Of a DNA stretch of 64,000 nucleotides, positions 22,653 to 33,190 are shown in pieces. The first letter of the stretch is position 1. Every line of letters begins with the position of its first letter. Made by a program: the position numbers and the translations under genes. The notes beneath the pieces were generated by a model. It saw only the letters and a program-made list of their open reading frames with translations. It was not told the DNA's origin and searched no databases. Where the stretch lies: the NCBI GenBank assembly GCA_026214975.1, contig CM047808.1:61282583-61346582 (forward strand), written 5' to 3'. The DNA comes from Gentiana macrophylla (lineage: Eukaryota > Streptophyta > Magnoliopsida > Gentianales > Gentianaceae).

Positions 22653-24437
22653 TGCTGGATTTACAGAATCCCGAATCTAGATCCGATCCAGAATTGGATC
22701 GTCAGATCTGATTCACGGCACCGATCGAGACGCTCGATCATGCACAACGGAATGTACGAATAAATTCGCATGCTATATTACCATGATTTGATTTGCATAA
22801 ATAATTAATACAACTATGAGAAGGTTGAAGATTTACCTAAATGGAAAGGAATAGAAAATCGACATAGAGGGAGAAGCCGCAGTCTTCCGGATTGTATCTC
22901 CTAGCGGCGACTGGTGGACGTCGATCCTTGCCGTAGAACCTCCTCGAATATGCCAAAGAAAAACCCTAGGTTTTACTTCTCATAATGACTAGAACAAGAA
23001 ACTAATTTTTCTCTTCTATTATTTTGTATGTGGAGCAATTTACTTGTATCTTTGTGTTGGGAGGAACTCTCTTTATATAGGAAAATAACAAGTAACGAGA
23101 GAGTTATCCTTTTCACAATACAATTACCTATTTCCTTAAGAAAAAGATATTTGCCATAAAATAAGAGATAATCTCCATAAATGAGATAATTATTATAAAA
23201 TCAATCTATAACTTTATCCATTAATTATTTAACAAATAAATAATTAATTTACATATGTGACATAATCTAGGAAAATTACTTCTCCTAATTTCCTCAACAT
23301 GTGGCGCTAATTATGCCATTAAAAATAATATAAAATTTGTTTTCTATTTTACATATTATTTACCAAATAAATAATATTTGCATATTCATTAAATAGACAA
23401 ACTATTTAATTTATTCATGAGGTTCCATAAAACGAGAAAACACTCGCGTGTTAGGAGCCAACCCGGGGACCATGGACCTATAACCAGTAGCTACAATAAA
23501 TTGAATAAAATATTCATCGAACTTAAGTTTTTCTACCCAACTTATTAATTACTGAATTACGCCACCATAAATACGAAACTGAACTCTACCGATTATAGAT
23601 ATAACTTATTCTCAGAAAGTCGAGTCAATAAGTGTCCATTGATATAATCATTACATACAGACTAACCCTCCATAGACTATCCGTAACGAAGTGGGATTAT
23701 TTCCGTAAACCTTCTTCAAAACATCTTATCTTTATTTACCATCAACCCACTAGTGATCAATTAGTTCATAACCAATACGAACTCCCGGGATCGATCCGTT
23801 TCTAGGTTTAACAAATAAGGGGATTGTCATTCTACTTCTCGTAGGAAGGAATAGATTCCATATCTGTGAGACACAAACTTCTTACTCATTCCAGAATAGT
23901 GCCAACGTGAAAGTGATTCGGACCGCGCCCCTTAGCGATCCTAAACGAACATATCAAATCCTATCCTGAAACAACTAGGAGTATGCAATCACTTCAGGAT
24001 TAAGGTTAATCCAAATATGATCATCTTGTGATTTAATGAGATTTCTCAATTACGTAATTATATGAGAAACGCAGATTAAATCGGTCCAGTCATATATGAC
24101 TCTCATCATATATAAATGCCCCACTTAGACATTCAATGTCGAAGGTCCGGATAAGACGGTCACACCATAAAGTGTTCTGGGCGCATTAATGGTGGTTTAA
24201 TCAATAGACCCTATACTTTGATTAAGTTCACCACGGACTAACAGTTCAAGTGTATCACCATAAATTTAATCCTCATGTGTGACACACACTAAGTAATATG
24301 GCTACGTATGATACGACTTTGGGTATTCAGCAGTGTATTACTTACAAGCACAAAGCAAGTAAAAAGATGAGAATAAATCTGTCATTTATTAATCATAAAA
24401 ACAATTACATAAATTCTTTCGGGCGATACTTCCAACA
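22653..24437 (-). repeat. 5' LTR of element A
   Basis: 1785 bp, minus-strand ends TGTTGGAAG (24437) and CCAGCA (22653). TATA box TATATAAAG on the minus strand at 23071-23079, about 40-50 bases after a conserved TTGCTCCACATAC-type stretch. It matches the 3' LTR and the solo LTR with scattered substitutions, indicating an insertion clearly older than those of B and L. Confidence 0.9.
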
Positions 24438-24579
24438 TATGCTAGTATAAAATTCGTTCAATTCACGGGTTAATATACGACATAAAAAGATTTTCATAGA
24501 TATACATGTGCAGCGGTATTTATTATTTTGGTATTAATTCATAATGTATATATAAAAAATTGTATGCATGTGGTCACAC

Positions 24580-25866
24580 AAGTTCCAATCTCAAATGGAT
24601 CCCTATGCCACTCCAAGAGGCTTCCCTCATATCACCCATTGTATGTATGCAGTTGACCTTATTATCTTTGCTAGAGATACCAAAAAGTCCATTAACAATC
24701 TGTTTCTCTTCCTTCACTAGTATGAACTTGCCTCAAGACAAAAAATTAATGCTCATAAAAGCCCCACTTTTTATATCTAAAACAACCCCTAACTAAACTG
24801 TCAATATGGTCAAGAGTAGTAGTAAGATGCAACAGGTGTCTTTCGCTTTAACTTATTTAGGTTGTCCCATCTATGTTGGTAGACCCAAATTTTCTTATTT
24901 TGTCCATCTCATACACTAACTTGAATCCAAATTGCACGGTTGGTATGCCAAGCTCCACTCTGTGGGGGACAGGCTCATTCTTACTAAACATGTCCTCTCC
25001 GCTATTCCTATACATGTCGTGACTGCTTTAAAACTCCCAGCCACTGTGTTTAAACGTAGAGAACACATCCTCTCCCACTTTTTATGGATGGATACCATAA
25101 GGTCAAAATGCCATATCCGGAAAAACCGGAAGGATGCTTGTTACCCACCATGGAAAATGGCTTAGGAGTCTGAAATTTGAAGACCCTACAGCAAGCCTTC
25201 TCCTGCAAGCTTTGGTGGAATATTAGAAAAGAGCAAGGTCTCTAGACTAAAACAGTGATGGCAGGTGAATACACTCTTTACAAATTGTATATCTGGAATT
25301 TCCTTAGTTCTGTTCTGGATCTGCCTGATGAACATATGATATATATTTGGGCAACAATGAGTGGATTTGGGCTCATGTTTAATCTGGGAAATTTTCCATT
25401 AAATCTGCTTATGACATCCTTAGGAAGAGGAAGCTCTTTATCCATGAGCAGAAAGATGTTTGGAAACCATATATACCTCTCAATATATCATTCTTTAAGT
25501 GGAGAATGTATAATGATCTACTCCATTTTGCAGAGTAATTTCAATCTTTTGGTATTCATGGCCACTTTAACTGCATGTTCTGTACTGAAGATGAAATCAC
25601 CCAGCATGTCTTTTGGCACTGTGAGTTAGCACAAAAAACCTGGCATCATTTTTATGAGGTTTAACATTGGGGGCACAATTTTGTATCCCTTCAGCATTGC
25701 TTCAATCAATGGTCTTCTTATCCTCATGGTCCTCTGAAAAAGGTCTTCCCTCTAATCCATGTCTTAATTTTGTGGGAAATATGGAAAGCTAGAAACAAGA
25801 TATACTTTGAAGATAAAGCTACACCATATACTCAAGTTATACATGTTGTCTAGAAAAATTTAAAGT
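24580..25866 (+). pseudogene. LINE RT C-terminal half and zf-RVT domain (degraded)
   Basis: Plus-strand fragments in order: YAVDLIIFARDTKKSINN near 24650 (RT motif C with the first catalytic Asp of YADD changed to Val), LTYLGCPIYVGRPKF near 24850, the frame 24932-25165 (KLHSVGDRLILTKHVLSAIP, LPATVFKRREHILSHFLW), then CMFCTEDEITQHVFWHCELA near 25590 (zf-RVT Cys/His) and LILWEIWKARNKIYFED near 25780. This is the plant L1-type ORF2 layout. At least six frame breaks. It is cut at 25866-25871, where the LTR of fragment F begins; the 5' part and poly(A) are not seen. Confidence 0.85.
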
Positions 25867-25871
25867 TGATA

Positions 25872-26375
25872 TGTGGTTCCCGCGGATCTATAAGTGCAAT
25901 TTTGAAGATGGCATTCTTCTGGATACAGGGATCTGATTTGATCTGTAACCGAATCAGATCCGAAAATGCCAAGGACTTGACTGAAGGTACCAATAAAACG
26001 AACACCGCGACCCTTGGCTAACATGTAGCCAAAAACCTTAGTATAATGGACACCCACAAGGTTCGCTCACAACCTTGATAAGTCCGGTTGGGAATCCACC
26101 CACGTGAGACAAACTCACCAAAGCTTAAGAGCTTCACATAAAATATATTTATATCTAACTTTTTCTGATTTCAAAAAGTACCACTACAGCATTTTTATAG
26201 ACTACAATGAAAGAAATAAAACAACTTCTAGCCGATGTCGGATAACATTAAAAAAATAATAACAAAAAAAAAAACTACAGTATCTAACCAATGTAGGATA
26301 ATAAAAGATAACTTAAAATAAATAAAAGACTACAAATAAATTTAATACGTGTCTTCTTCAATGAGAATCACAACA
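25872..26375 (-). repeat. 3' LTR of fragment F (non-autonomous LTR element)
   Basis: About 504 bp on the minus strand, starting TGTTGTGATTC (26375) directly after a PPT (GGACCAGGGAGGGAA, 26376-26390) and ending near GGAACCACA (25872). TATA-like CTATAAAAA on the minus strand at 26192-26200. It is inserted next to the LINE remnant. The other LTR is not found in the window, so the outer limit is an estimate. Confidence 0.65.
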
Positions 26376-26398
26376 TTCCCTCCCTGGTCCATAAGGAT

Positions 26399-26767
26399 TC
26401 ATCCTCGAATCCATAGGACGTCATAAAATGCATTCGCACATGTCAATCTCAAGGAAGCACAAAAAGACATCAATCGAACCCCTGGATCAAATATGAAACT
26501 GAATCCAATGAAATGTTTAGGTGATGAATCATACGTCATACATGCCATATCATAACGCGCTTGCGGCGGAATAGACTCATGACGGACTCCCTCTGAAACA
26601 GCAAGATAAGAATAACAAGTAGCAGACCGATATGCATCAATAATTTTTGCAAAAGGGTCGACAAAGTGGAGCTTCGTCTTTCTAACAACGACCTCACGAA
26701 CATGAATAACCCGTGAAAAGATAGGAGCCAGATCATCTTCAAGTGAAGGATTTTCAGATACCTGCAA
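26399..26767 (-). pseudogene. C-terminal part of the unknown ORF of fragment F (relative of the ORF in L)
   Basis: 122 codons on the minus strand ending 24 bases before the LTR start. The end, FIFDPGVRLMSFCASLR and ANAFYDVLWIRG, aligns with the end of the intact ORF in element L (VLFDPGIILGFLLEFHG, DADFYDIMLIRG); DPG and FYD..(W/L)IRG sit at nearly the same spacing (26 versus 27 residues). In F the codon after IRG is TGA where L has CGA, so the frame stops earlier. The N-terminal half is missing: similarity ends near 26800, where unrelated sequence begins. Function unknown; it has no retroelement enzyme motif. Confidence 0.65.
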
Positions 26768-26899
26768 AGACGGTGAACAAGTATTGATGACAAATGAACG
26801 TTGGTGATGTGGACGGACGTTGTTTAGTTAGTTTAAGGAAAATGAAATTTTTTTTACATTCCCTTAGAAGAGGTATATAGACCAGAATCAACCAGCAAG

Positions 26900-27130
26900 C
26901 AGGGGCAGATCTATGTTGGCTAAGAGGGTCACGTGACCCCACTGAGATCCGGAGAAATTTTTTTAGTACTAAAATGATATGGTTTTGTTGTTAAAAAAAT
27001 TTAGTTTTTTTTTTGTAAAGATATATAGTTTTTGGCTCCGGTGACCTCACCGGATAAAAATTTTAAATAAAAAAAAAATACTTTTACAGTTCAATAACTC
27101 CACTGAAAAAAATTCATGAATCCGCCTACG
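26900..27130. mobile_element. MITE-like element with imperfect terminal inverted repeats
   Basis: 231 bp. The left end CAGGGGCAGATCTATG and the complement of the right end CGTAGGCGGATTCATG match at about 12 positions. Flanks CAGCAAG (26893-26899) and CAGTAAG (27131-27137) look like a decayed 7- or 8-bp TSD, as in hAT-type MITEs. The interior is AT-rich and non-coding. The start fits a widespread plant repeat type (GGGGC.GA.CTA...), but family assignment is inference. Confidence 0.45.
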
Positions 27131-27137
27131 CAGTAAG

Positions 27138-27390
27138 AGCATATAGATTATAAATAGCCAAATAGAGTCATTTGGTGTGATGTGAAAAGTTAGTTTGTTG
27201 GCGTTATCACTACAGCTTTTTTACATCCTTCCATATAACAATTATTTAACCAAATTTGATTGACCAATGCCGGCCCTTAGTTAAAGCCCCTTAAATTTTG
27301 GACCTAATACTTTTAATATGTTTTACTAATATATAATCTATCAATGTTTAGAAAAATAATTGCACCTAAGACTGAGATTTAATTGAACTT
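27138..27390. other. Unassigned AT-rich stretch
   Basis: No frame or clear repeat. The phrase GCCGGCCCTTAGTTAAAGCCCCTTAAATTTTGG near 27270 resembles decayed coding sequence but cannot be assigned. Confidence 0.4.
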
Positions 27391-27406
27391 CATATTTGTT
27401 CTATTT

Positions 27407-27736
27407 TTTTTTTTTTGAAGAAACAAATAATTTTATTAAGACAAATCTGTCAACAAAACAGAGATTAAATCGTTCGGCGGGGAATTACCCCAAGCCACTC
27501 GACAAAACAAGGACACATCATGCCTTGCAAGAAGGTGCGCAGAGACATTACCTTTGCGCTTGATAAAATAGAACTGACACGTATGAAAAGAAAGCAATAA
27601 AGCTAAGCAGTCCGTCACCAGACAGCCTAAAACCGACCAGTCCTCCGAAGGGCGCGAAAGAGCCTGATCACATGAAAGGCAGACGGCTCTCAAAGATAAC
27701 CGATGTGAGACACAACTGCAGAGCTTCCTCCATAGC
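27407..27736 (-). mobile_element. Short LINE copy (RNase H-like tail) with 16-bp TSD
   Basis: Flanked by CATATTTGTTCTATTT at 27391-27406 and 27737-27752; the T run at the left end is the poly(A) tail, so it is a minus-strand insertion of only 330 bp. The frame 27693-27436 (SVLGCLVTDCLALLLSF, QFYFIKRKGNVSAHLLAR, WGNSPPNDLISVLLTD) is the C-terminal end of the RNase H-like RVT_3 domain found at the end of plant LINE ORF2. It is extremely 5'-truncated. Confidence 0.9.
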
Positions 27737-27752
27737 CATATTTGTTCTATTT

Positions 27753-27944
27753 GTAATTACATTAATTTATTTATTTATAAAAAAGAAGAAGATATGTTGT
27801 AGTTTTTCCTTTTCTTTTTCCTTTTTGTAATTGAACAAGACTTTTGACATACTTAATTAAAATAAAATTTCCTTGTGAGAAATCAGTAAAAATTAATACT
27901 TTACGCACTGTAAGCATTGAACACTTAAATTTTAATACCCTTTT
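27753..27944. other. AT-rich spacer
   Basis: Follows the LINE TSD; contains a purine/pyrimidine-rich stretch (TTTTTCCTTTTCTTTTTCC) and no recognisable gene. Confidence 0.5.
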
Positions 27945-28215
27945 AATTGCAATGTTTTTTTTTTTCAAAAAAGAATATGGTTTAGGCTAAAGATGAACAA
28001 TCAACCTTGTTACTCTTTTTACATAGGCCTTTAGCCGAGGAAGATGCAAAATTTCCCTTTGAATTCTTACAAACTTTTAGTCACTCGTGTTTCGTGACTA
28101 TTTTCTTGATTTTTTTTGGGGCTCTTTAGTTTCCGGAGGCATGAGTGTGGTACTATTTCCTAAGAGAGAGCCATGATATGACATTATAATGATATTTTTA
28201 TTTTCCCTATTTGTA
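27945..28215. repeat. Dispersed repeat, copy 2
   Basis: Same orientation as copy 1 (12743-13035). Its right part is cut by insertion of element C at 28218; the expected continuation (as at 13020-13060) is missing here and should lie beyond element C outside the window. See copy 1 for shared phrases. Confidence 0.7.
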
Positions 28216-28217
28216 TA

Positions 28218-29835
28218 TGTTAGACATATTGTAGTTCTAATGATAAGTGTTAGACAAGCTTTTATAAAGCAAAGACAAAAAGATGTCTAGATTAAATGTA
28301 TAGGTTTACTAGAGTTTGGTCTTTGTATAGGTTTGATCAAACAAGCATTGTAAAGAGGTCAGCTGACTTGATCAACAGACCTATCTTGGTCAGTAGAGTG
28401 TCTAGGTCAGTAGAGTCTAGGAACTTGGTGATGGTTGAAGGTTGAGGGTTCAAACTCAGTTATGAAGGCTAACGGATCAAACTTAGTATTTAAAATCAAG
28501 GATATGGGATCATAATTTAGGGAGTCTGTGATGACCTAAACTGATCACATATACCTTGTGTAGAAGGTCTAATTTCCATAAAAGTAAAGTGGTGATTGAA
28601 ACTTGGATATAATTAAAATGGTGTACTCTAACTTCATAATAAAAAGTTAGATGAGAAGCAGTCAGCTGAGGTGTTTATAAAACACAGCAGACATGCATGG
28701 ACACCAGTAGACCTATGCAACAAGTGTCTGATGAATGCAAAAGTCGCTTTATTCCAAGTTTCTCTAAAAGATTAAATGGATATGGATGAATTACAAGCCT
28801 TGGATTAATCAATAAATCAATGGTCAAGATGGGAAGAACGTTGTAAAAAGTAAGAGCTATATCCAATGAAATTAAGTCAATGGTTGATAAAAAAAAACAA
28901 CAACGTGATGTCGATCAATGCAATGCAGAGGTAGATTGCAAATCAGATAGAGACAATTCTATAACGGCTATATTTGAAATTCAAACTCAAGTCACAGGAT
29001 TCACACCTATAAATAGAGGACACCTGACTTGGAATTACAACAAGAAGAACAACAATAACAACAACAAGATTACTTCGAAGCAATCAAGTTTTTGAGCAAG
29101 AAATTACCCTGCTGAGCATTACAGAGCTTTAATCTACTGATCAAGTTTTTCCTCAAGTGTTTTTCTACAATCAAAAGCTTGCTGAAAGTTGAATCACTTT
29201 CTTGATTCAACCCTTCTTTTTCAAGAAATTTGCTGAAGACAGAGATGCACTTATGGAGTGTCAAGAACTGTTGTTTGTGGTGGAGCTGGTGAAGATGCAA
29301 TCATACCCTTGAAGGGCCAGAGGAATACTATGAAGTAGCAATCCTACCTGTTTTTAGTGTTCAGTTTGTGAAGCCATAGTTATTGGTCAAGGACAAACAA
29401 TTTAGGGATTTTTGTAACAGCTACCTCAAGAACCCTAGTGAATTTCCTCCAACATCACATGATAAGAATGGATTGACAGGATTACACCACCTGGAACCAC
29501 TATAAAACTTGCCTACTTTATTTACTGCATTTAATTTCTGCAATTTACTTTATCATCATACTTATCACATCAATCTAATAAACTAGCTACTGAATCACAC
29601 CACTTGCACCACTGAGTATCCATTACTTAGTATCATCATCTAAGCAACAAGTAACAAAGCTTAATCTATTATATTCTGCTGCAACAAATTCAATAGCTTC
29701 AATAGTCAGCGGACTGTTGAAGGTCAGCCGACTATTGACCTTGTTGAGTTTGTAAAAATTGAAAAAGTTTTTAAGTGTTAAGCTTATTCAACCCCCCATT
29801 CTAAACTTAGCCAAAGCCTTTTCAAAGGACCAACA
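28218..29835 (+). repeat. 5' LTR of element C
   Basis: 1618 bp, TGTTAG...CCAACA. TATA box TATAAATA at 29008-29015. It matches 1-1549. The bases before 28218 are GTATA, the presumed TSD, whose partner is outside the window. Confidence 0.9.
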
Positions 29836-29837
29836 AT

Positions 29838-29850
29838 TGGTATCGGAGCA
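29838..29850 (+). other. Primer-binding site of element C
   Basis: TGGTATCGGAGCA, two bases after the LTR end; complementary to initiator-Met tRNA with the same A-to-G variant as N1 and A. Confidence 0.9.
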
Positions 29851-29939
29851 GAGCTCGTGTTCTGAAATAATCCTACTTGTTGTGCTTGTGAAAAATATTT
29901 GAAAAGTTTTTCAAGTTTTTGTTTTCATGTTATTGCATC

Positions 29940-31757
29940 ATGGATAACAATCAGTTTGCTAGGACAATGTTGATGTGCTCTGTAGATCATTTTGATGAGT
30001 ATAAGCATCATATGCAGGCTTATCTAGCTGCAACCCATGATGAGATGATGGATGTGCTGATTGATGGACCACTGGAGATCACTAAAGTCATAACAGTGCA
30101 TGGTCAGAATCAGATAATCCCAAACCAAAACATGAATAGGGTGCTGAAGATAGAAATAGGGCAAACCTAAAAAATATTTCTATTGATATCATTTACAGAA
30201 CTCTAGATAGAAATATGTACATGAAGGTGAAAGATTGAAAAACTGCCAAATAATTATGTGAAAGATTGCAACTTATCTATGAAGGAACTGATGCAATCAA
30301 AAAGAACAAGATCAGTGTGGCCAAGCAAAAGTTTCAAAAGTTCAAAATGAAATCAAATGAGACCATTAAACAGATGGAGTCAAGATTCAATGAGATTCTG
30401 GATGAACTCACCCTGCTGAATGTTATTTATACTAAAGAAGAAATCAACACAAGGATTCTCAAAGCTTTACCTGCAATAGAAGTTTGGGAAATGAAGGTTA
30501 CTACATGAAGACACCTTAAAACTATTTTCACATCTTAAAGCTTATGAATTCAGTAAGGATCTTGTTGCAAATGCTAAGAAAGTGGCAACAAAGACTACTG
30601 CATTGGCTGCTGCTCATAAAGAAGAGTCATCCAGTGTTCAAGATGATGTTTTAGATGAAATGCAAAAACAGATTTCCCTACTGACCAAGAGGGTCAAAAT
30701 GATGAAATCTGAAAGGGGGTCTCCAAGAAACATCAACAAAAGACATGTGAGAGAAAGGAAGAGTCCAAAAAGGATCATGACTTTTTGCGCTTTCATTGCA
30801 AGAAACCAGGACATTTCAAACCTGATTGTCCTGAGTTAAAACAAAAGAAGGATCCTGACTACTTGTGCTTTAACTGCAAGAAGCCTGGACATTTTAGACC
30901 TGGCTATTTAGAACTGCTGAAGAACAAGGGCCAACAAAAGAGATCTGGTAAGAAAGCATTGGTTGCTGATGATGATCGAATCTGGATATGAAGTGGAATC
31001 AGAAAAAGGAAATGAATCAGATGACACCGCACTCATAGCACATATGTATGATTATGCTTTCATGGCTTATATGAATGAAACTGAGGAGGTAAACAATTCT
31101 GTTTTTATATATACTTCTGCTGAAAGTGATTGTGAGTTTACTTGTGGTTCCAATCCAAAAATTTCTAACAATGAAGAGCCCCTAGATGCCCTCCTTAATC
31201 AACTGAGGATAATACAATCTGGCTATAAGATTGTGAAGGCCGAAAGAGAAGCACTTCAATCAGAAATTCAAAGATTAAATACTGAATTAAGAATTCTCAA
31301 AGGTAAGGAAAAAGATTATGAACATAATCAACCTAAGTCTTCTGCTCCTGCAGTAGCTGCTGAATGTGTAGCACAATCTAGTTCCACAGCTGCTTTCAAA
31401 TCAGGCAAGCATTATGGTGATAAAACCGGCCTTGGATTTGAAACTCAACAATCTTCTAAGGGTGAATGTAGTAAGGATACTGAACCTAGTACCAGAATTG
31501 GTCCTAAGTTTGTGGCTGCACAAGATCCAAAACCTCAAAAGGTGGCTTAGCCAGTAAACTTGCTGAGAATACTTCAAAGAAGCAAAATCAGAACTCCAAA
31601 GGGACAGCAGTACCTAACAAAAATGGTACATCCAAAGGTAGGACTGTTGGACCTTCTAGACTTGCTGATAACTGACCTGTTGCATAGTCTGCTGGACCAC
31701 AAAAAAGGAAAAAGCAGAAATATTCCAAGGATAAGAATGCAAAACCAAGAATGTTAA
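29940..31757 (+). pseudogene. gag of element C: capsid-like domain, zinc knuckles, coiled-coil tail
   Basis: The start ATG at 29940 opens MDNNQFARTMLMCSVDHFDE with the short copia gag N terminus (HHMQAYLAATHDEMMDVL). Frames continue at 30266-30508 (KFKMKSNETIKQMESRFNEI, a UBN2-type gag helix), 30582-30839 and 30785-30991. Two knuckles lie at 30787-30910: FHCKKPGHFKPDC, with its first Cys lost to an indel, and CFNCKKPGHFRPGY, with its last Cys changed to Tyr. The tail 30963-31550 has acidic runs and a coiled coil (LQSEIQRLNTELRILKGKE). Gag would form the particle and bind RNA. At least five frame breaks. Confidence 0.85.
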
Positions 31758-32170
31758 TCATTCAAGGGATATATATCTCAGGGGGAAAGACATATTGTTC
31801 CCTACTGATGAAGATTGGAATATTCCTGCCCCTACTACTAGAAACAATAGATATAACCATAATGCTAAGGTTAGACCTCAGCAGTGGAATCAGCAGAGGA
31901 CTCAGCAGAGTCCTCACTAGTGACCTCAGCAGAGACCACAATATAGGGTTGTTCCTAACAGACAACAACCTTATGGTTATACCAATGATTCTAACAATAG
32001 GAATAACTTAAAACATCATTTTGTACCAAAAGGCCAGAAACCATATGTGAATGCTACACAACCAAATGCTAGGTTTTATGGAAATGTAGCATATATATAT
32101 GAACAAAAGTGCAACACTTTCCAAAGAAGACCTTATGGAAACTTGCCAAGGGTTGTGCTTACAACTGACC
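31758..32170 (+). pseudogene. gag-protease spacer of element C, left of insertion L
   Basis: Plus-strand pieces include DEDWNIPAPTTRNNRYNHNA, a Gln/Asn-rich stretch (QQWNQQRTQQS) and FYGNVAYIYEQKCN, ending VVLTTD at the insertion site. Element E has the same order (FNIRKHHGNQFQPKD, YYGSVACIYENQCN, LTTDPHRPKQIWVPK). The reading resumes after L as DHYGPKHVWVPK, so L broke a previously continuous frame. Confidence 0.75.
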
Positions 32171-32948
32171 TGATACGATCCAAGAATACAAAACGATGCA
32201 TAAATTAAGATATATTTATCATATATTTATTATTATATATATTTGATAAAATAAGGTCTGAATATTCAAGGGGGATGGCGCCATTTTGAAGTTGTCAGAT
32301 TCATTGAACTTAGAAGATTCAATCAATGCTGGAAATTGTGGCGCAGCTTCTGTTTTTCGCCATTTTGACACTGTATACATATCCGGATGAATTTGAGTCC
32401 TTCATGGAAGTTGTAGATCTTTTCGAGAACTATAATTTCCATTTATGACTCGCATTTATTGGATAAGGGAATGTCTGGATATAGGCGAAATCAGATGGAT
32501 GCTGAAATCAGATTTCAATGTATTTGGAGCATTCAAGAAATAAGTAGATACATTGAACTTGGCTGATGCATCTCACAACCTTCTATGCTTGAACCTTGGG
32601 GCGCCACTTTCTTGATACTAGTTCCTAGAAGTCTTTTAATATTAATTCATGTATTTCCATTCTCTCTTTAGCCTATATAAGGCACACCACTTGTATTTTG
32701 GAAAGGAGATCATTTTTGAGTGATATTTTAAATATATTTAAGAATTTTCAGTGATTGAAAATTTGTGAGTTAAATATTTACCTTGCTGATTAGGTAAGTG
32801 TTAAACTTGGAGAATCTATCAAAGGTGTGAGCAACCTTTGTTGTGACGTTCTCAACTTAGTGATTCCGAGGTGCTGATTCCAAGGATAGCTAAGCTGCTC
32901 TTCGTGTTCTTCATTGATATCTCAACTAGATCCGAAGTTCTCGTATCA
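32171..32948 (+). repeat. 5' LTR of element L
   Basis: TGATACGATCC...CTCGTATCA; the terminal inverted repeat TGATACGA/TCGTATCA is 8 bp and perfect. TATA box TATATAAG at 32674-32681. Confidence 0.95.
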
Positions 32949-32950
32949 GT

Positions 32951-32962
32951 TGGTATCAGAGC
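32951..32962 (+). other. Primer-binding site of element L
   Basis: TGGTATCAGAGC, exact match to the plant initiator-Met tRNA 3'-end complement, two bases after the LTR. Confidence 0.95.
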
Positions 32963-33032
32963 TCTAGGGTTTGAGGTATCAAATATCCAATTTTTTTCTT
33001 CTTTTCTTTCTTTCATTTTCGTTATCCTAAAC

Positions 33033-33065
<33 letters not shown>

Positions 33066-33190
33066 TATAACATTGTTCTAATCCTCATATCTTCATCCAT
33101 CATCATCAAATTTGCAGCCCCAAAATTTTTTTTCTTTCATTTCATCTTCGTTTGTTCTTATAAAAAAATCTGAGTGTTACGGATTATACT
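32963..33190 (+). other. Leader of element L with a long A tract
   Basis: Contains a T-rich stretch, an uninterrupted run of about 28 A at 33033-33060, and the word AATTTGCAG at 33109-33117. GAGGTATC at 32973-32980 and TTTGCAG at 33111-33117 could be donor and acceptor of a leader intron of about 140 bases; this is only a possibility. No upstream ORF of note. Confidence 0.5.

Larger units (their letters stand above)
15510..24437 (-). mobile_element. Element A: degraded Ty1/copia retrotransposon, 1.8 kb LTRs
   Basis: Minus-strand element with 5' LTR 22653-24437, PBS 22635-22650, internal region 17272-22652, PPT 17272-17284 and 3' LTR ~15510-17271. The internal 5.4 kb has no long frame. On the minus strand it contains shattered copia pol (SISGSVFTHSDGAINW, an RNase H motif, near 17800) and is collinear with the internal region of element B. 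No TSD could be read because the left end is overwritten by the microsatellite; the right flank is TATGC. The solo LTR at 36306-38075 belongs to the same family. Confidence 0.85.

Noticed and set aside
24438..24579. Possible gene between element A and the LINE
   Set aside because: AT-rich sequence with no frame of note.
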